A stretch of 7,084 bases of DNA, from contig JAUWYU010000077.1 in assembly GCA_030615655.1 (NCBI GenBank), forward strand, positions 1 through 7,084, given 5' to 3'. Origin of the DNA: Dehalococcoidia bacterium. GTDB taxonomy: Bacteria > Chloroflexota > Dehalococcoidia > Dehalococcoidales > RBG-16-60-22. Of the stretch, positions 4,294 through 7,084 are shown piece by piece. Both the position numbers and the translations under genes were made by a program. The notes under the pieces are model-generated. The model searched no databases and was not told where the DNA came from. It was given only the letters and a program-made list of their open reading frames with translations. Every line of letters starts with the position of its first letter. Positions within the stretch are counted from its first letter, which is position 1.

Positions 4294-6921
4294 ATGGCTC
4301 AAAAAGGGAAGCCTGAAACAGGTGAAAAAACATTAATCAAGGGTACCGGTTTGAGTAGCTTCGGTGATAACTCAAATATGGCGGCGGTCGATGTTAAGGA
4401 CGGTAAATTAATCAGGATTAGACCATTCCATTTTGATTGGAAGTACAAGCCTGAGGAATGGAAATCGTGGAAGCTGGAGGCGCACGGCCAGGTTTTTGAA
4501 CCGCCTATGAAGTCTATGATACCTCCACACGGGATGGCTTACAAAAAGCGTATATTTTCCCCCAACCGGATTCTCTATCCACTTAAGAGAGTTGACTGGG
4601 ACCCCAATGGAGAGAGAAACCCGCAGAACCGGGGCACGAGCAAGTACGTCAGAATTTCATGGGACGAGGCTACAGATATAATAGCCAGCGAAATAAAGAG
4701 GGTAATTAAAAAGTACGGACCGGAAACGATACTCCTGCAGGCTGACGGACACGGCGAGACCAAGGTTGTCCACTCTACCCATGGATGTAATACCAGGCTT
4801 CTTGACCTTCTGGGGGGTTATACGCAGCAGATCAGAAATCCGGATAGCTGGGAGGGATGGTACTGGGGAGCCAAACATGCCTGGGGCTGCGAACCCGTAG
4901 GTATGTATACGTCTTATCTCACCAATATTTACCCCGATATGGCCGAGCATACCGAGATGATTATATTCCAGGGATGTGACCAGGAAACCACCCCCTGGGG
5001 TTTCTGGTCGGGACAGATGCCGAGTCTCTATTCCTACTGGTTTACCGAGCTCGGTATAAAAAGCATATATATCTGCCCCGACTTAAACTACGGGGCGGCT
5101 GTTCACGCCGATAAGTGGATACCTGTGCTGCCCAATACCGATGCCGCGTTGCAGCTTGCCCTCGCTTACCAGTGGATTACCAATGGTACCTATGACAAAG
5201 ATTATATAGCCACTCATGCTTATGGCTTCGACAAGTTCGAGGAATATGTTTTAGGAAAAGAAGACGGGGTTCCCAAGACCCCCAAATGGGCATCGGAGCT
5301 ATGCGGAGTACCGTCCCGTATCATCAAAGCCCTGGCGCGAGAATGGGCGTCCAAGACGACCACGGTAGCGCACGGCTTTGGAGGACCTTACATCAGGGGG
5401 CCGTACTCACACGAACCGGCCCGGCTGGAGGTCCTGTTACTGGCAATGCAGGGACTGGGAAAACCCGGGGCTCACCAGCTTACCTTTGTGGGAGGCTCGT
5501 TTTTCGGCGCCAGAGGTTTAGGACGCGAGGTTCCGCCTCTGGCACCCGGGGCTGTCGTGAGACCAGCGGTGAAAGCCGCGTATCATGGCTATAATCCCGG
5601 TTCGGATATGCAAAAACAAATCATCCCCAAGCCCATGATTCATGACGCCATCCTGGACGGGCACTTTGAAATCTGGGGAAGCTCGGAGCAGATGTCGTCG
5701 GTTGAAGACCAGTTCAAGAAATACGTTTATCCCGTTCCGGGCTGTTCCGAAATACATATGATATGGACCGATACACCCTGTTTGCTTACCTGTTGGAATG
5801 ACAGCAACAGGAACGTGGATGCCTACCGGAGCCCCAAGATCGAGTGCATGGTCGCCCAGCACCCGTGGCTGGAAAATGACTGCCTTTTTGCCGATATTAT
5901 CCTGCCATCCAACACCAAATTCGAGACGGACGATATCGGAAGCGAGATGGAAGGCGCTCATTTTACCACTATTTACCGTGAAAGAAAATGCGTAGAGCCT
6001 ATTGGCGAGTCCAGGAGCGACTACGAGGCGGTAGCCGCCGTCGCCGAGAAGCTGGGTCTGCTGGAAGAATACACCGGGGGTAAGTCTATCGAGGAATGGA
6101 TAAAAACCGGTTTCGACGAATCTGGTGTACCACAGGCAGGCTTGATAACCTGGGAGGACTTGTGTGAAAAGGACTACTATGTCATCCCTACGGATCCCAA
6201 TTGGAAGCAATATCGGGCCGGTATGTTAGACTTCTATGAGGACCCTGAGAAACACCCTTTGAAGACACCATCCGGGAAGATAGAGTTTTATTCCCAGAAT
6301 TTAGCCAAGCATTTCCCCGATGATGAGGAGAGACCGCCGGTTCCCCACTGGATTCCCTACGGCGAGTCCCATCAGGAAAGCCTGCTGCTAGAGAGGGCCA
6401 AAAAGTACCCCTTGCTCTGTATATCCAACCACCCCAGGTGGCGGGTGCATGCCCAACTCGATGATGTTAACTGGTTCCATGAAATCGAAACCTGCAAGGT
6501 AAGGGGGCCGGACGGCTATCTCTACGAGCCCGTCTGGATTCACCCGTCAGAAGCAGTCAGGAGAGGTATTAAAAACGGAGACATCGTCAAGATATACAAT
6601 GAAAGGGGCGTAGTCCTCTGCGGCACCTACGTTACCGAGAGAATCATGCCCGGCGTTGCCTACGTTGACCACGGCGCCAGGTATGACCCCATAGTCCCCG
6701 GAGAACTTGACAGGGGCGGCGCCATCAATACCATCACACCGCATAAAGGCACGTCGAGGAACTGCCGTGGTGGCATGGTGGTCAGCGGCTTCCTGGTGGA
6801 GGTAGAGCCGGTCAACATGGACGAACTGAGGAAGCAGTACCCCGAGGCATTCAAAAGACCTTATCATCGGGCCTCCGGGCTGCGATTTGATAGAGTATTA
6901 GTTGGAGGTGAACAGAAATAA
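4294..6921 (+). CDS. molybdopterin oxidoreductase large subunit, pyrogallol-phloroglucinol transhydroxylase type
   Basis: An 875-residue DMSO-reductase-family enzyme binding Mo with two pterin cofactors. No twin-arginine signal and no N-terminal Cys cluster are present, so it is cytoplasmic and lacks its own 4Fe-4S centre, as in the Pelobacter acidigallici transhydroxylase AthL. The family backbone is clear: ISWDEATDII (121-130), NPDSWEGWYWG (182-192) with Asp184 and Ser185 matching the AthL Asp-Ser pair (Ser is the Mo ligand), MQGLGKPG (385-392), FADIILPSNTKFE (532-544), EPIGESRSDYE (568-578), and a C-terminal pterin-binding domain from about 705 with LLCISNHPRWRVHAQ and HPSEAVRRGIKNGD. Several AthL substrate-contact positions differ, so another substrate is likely, perhaps a different phenol or a dehydroxylation. 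Its TAA overlaps the small-subunit ATG. The family is secure; athL is not assigned because the pocket differs. Confidence 0.9.
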   Translation: MAQKGKPETGEKTLIKGTGLSSFGDNSNMAAVDVKDGKLIRIRPFHFDWKYKPEEWKSWKLEAHGQVFEPPMKSMIPPHGMAYKKRIFSPNRILYPLKRVDWDPNGERNPQNRGTSKYVRISWDEATDIIASEIKRVIKKYGPETILLQADGHGETKVVHSTHGCNTRLLDLLGGYTQQIRNPDSWEGWYWGAKHAWGCEPVGMYTSYLTNIYPDMAEHTEMIIFQGCDQETTPWGFWSGQMPSLYSYWFTELGIKSIYICPDLNYGAAVHADKWIPVLPNTDAALQLALAYQWITNGTYDKDYIATHAYGFDKFEEYVLGKEDGVPKTPKWASELCGVPSRIIKALAREWASKTTTVAHGFGGPYIRGPYSHEPARLEVLLLAMQGLGKPGAHQLTFVGGSFFGARGLGREVPPLAPGAVVRPAVKAAYHGYNPGSDMQKQIIPKPMIHDAILDGHFEIWGSSEQMSSVEDQFKKYVYPVPGCSEIHMIWTDTPCLLTCWNDSNRNVDAYRSPKIECMVAQHPWLENDCLFADIILPSNTKFETDDIGSEMEGAHFTTIYRERKCVEPIGESRSDYEAVAAVAEKLGLLEEYTGGKSIEEWIKTGFDESGVPQAGLITWEDLCEKDYYVIPTDPNWKQYRAGMLDFYEDPEKHPLKTPSGKIEFYSQNLAKHFPDDEERPPVPHWIPYGESHQESLLLERAKKYPLLCISNHPRWRVHAQLDDVNWFHEIETCKVRGPDGYLYEPVWIHPSEAVRRGIKNGDIVKIYNERGVVLCGTYVTERIMPGVAYVDHGARYDPIVPGELDRGGAINTITPHKGTSRNCRGGMVVSGFLVEVEPVNMDELRKQYPEAFKRPYHRASGLRFDRVLVGGEQK
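6904..6910 (+). promoter_or_regulatory. RBS of the Fe-S small subunit inside the large-subunit gene
   Basis: GGAGGTG lies in the last codons of the large subunit, 10 bases before the small-subunit ATG. With the TAATG stop-start overlap it suggests translational coupling that keeps the two subunits in balance. Confidence 0.7.
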
Positions 6922-7084
6922 TGAAAGCTCTGGTCATTGATATCAACAGGTGCAACGGCTGCTACAACTGCCAGATAGCCTGCAAGGACGAGCACGTCGG
7001 CAACGACTGGACCCCCATCGCCAAGCCCCAGCCGGATACCGGCCAGTTCTGGATGAAGGTCACCGATATAGTCAAGGGAACAGT
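6921..7084 (+). CDS. 4Fe-4S ferredoxin-type small subunit of the Mo enzyme (cut by window edge)
   Basis: The first 54 residues are visible: MKALVIDINRCNGCYNCQIA and onward to VTDIVKGT. Cys11, Cys14, Cys17 and Cys21 form the first CxxCxxCxxxC cluster of the electron-transfer subunits that partner DMSO-reductase-family enzymes. The following DEHVGNDW and FWMKV resemble the P. acidigallici transhydroxylase small subunit, which as I recall has DEHELNEW and RWMNI at the same places. It would shuttle electrons to or from the Mo centre of the large subunit, in the cytoplasm since no signal peptide is present. Its ATG overlaps the upstream stop by one base. Further cluster motifs and any C-terminal domain lie outside the window. 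Confidence 0.88.
   Translation, partial: MKALVIDINRCNGCYNCQIACKDEHVGNDWTPIAKPQPDTGQFWMKVTDIVKGT

Noticed and set aside
4294..4590. N-terminal 4Fe-4S cluster or twin-arginine signal in the Mo large subunit
   Set aside because: No cysteine cluster and no RR-x-F-L-K-like motif occur in the first 100 residues, consistent with a cytoplasmic transhydroxylase-type subunit.
5518..6210. 230-codon minus-strand open frame inside the Mo enzyme gene
   Set aside because: Antisense shadow of a well-supported molybdopterin enzyme; low-complexity hydrophobic translation with no recognisable motif and no ribosome binding site noted.
1..7084. CRISPR arrays, tRNA or rRNA genes, transposases, or other mobile-element ends
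   Set aside because: Reading both strands showed no spaced repeats, cloverleaf-like sequence, transposase motifs or terminal inverted repeats.

Overview
The window is an anaerobic-catabolism type locus from a bacterium with strong, canonical Shine-Dalgarno sites (AGGAGG, GAAGGAG, GGGGGAG, GGGAGGT, GGAGGTG before the five main genes) and moderately GC-rich coding DNA. The gene content (a transhydroxylase-type molybdenum enzyme, a thiolase-fold protein paired with a DUF35 protein, an acyl-CoA dehydrogenase) fits a strict anaerobe such as a member of Desulfobacterota, Peptococcaceae-like Clostridia or Chloroflexota (Dehalococcoidia). The sequence alone does not decide between these.

Layout. The left part is read leftwards: a near-consensus promoter (2210-2238), a possible 36-residue ORF, a DUF35 zinc-ribbon/OB-fold protein, a thiolase-fold enzyme, and a good hairpin-plus-T-rich terminator (302-335). 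Beyond the terminator lies the start of an acyl-CoA dehydrogenase gene, cut by the window edge. The right part is read rightwards: a near-consensus promoter (2281-2309) overlapped by a 7-bp-arm palindrome, a CocE/NonD-type alpha/beta hydrolase, then a molybdopterin enzyme large subunit of the pyrogallol-phloroglucinol transhydroxylase type. The large subunit overlaps by one base (TAATG) the start of a 4Fe-4S ferredoxin-type small subunit, which is cut by the right edge. The roughly 370-base AT-rich gap at 2016-2385 is a divergent control region whose two TTGACA -35 boxes lie 42 bases apart.

How the genes may work together (inference). The Mo enzyme and its Fe-S subunit would rearrange, hydroxylate or dehydroxylate a cyclic or aromatic substrate. 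The hydrolase could release or open an ester, amide or ring product. Acyl-CoA dehydrogenase and thiolase-fold/DUF35 would take CoA-bound fragments towards central metabolism.

The most notable signal is that the three main enzymes all look like members of known families with altered catalytic machinery. The Mo subunit keeps the Asp-Ser pair at the metal but has lost most substrate-contact residues of the characterised transhydroxylase. The hydrolase keeps the Ser nucleophile and Tyr but lacks Asp and His at the CocE positions. The thiolase-fold protein keeps the Cys nucleophile but has Glu for the GHP histidine and Val at the C-terminal His/Cys position. The locus therefore probably acts on a substrate different from the textbook ones.
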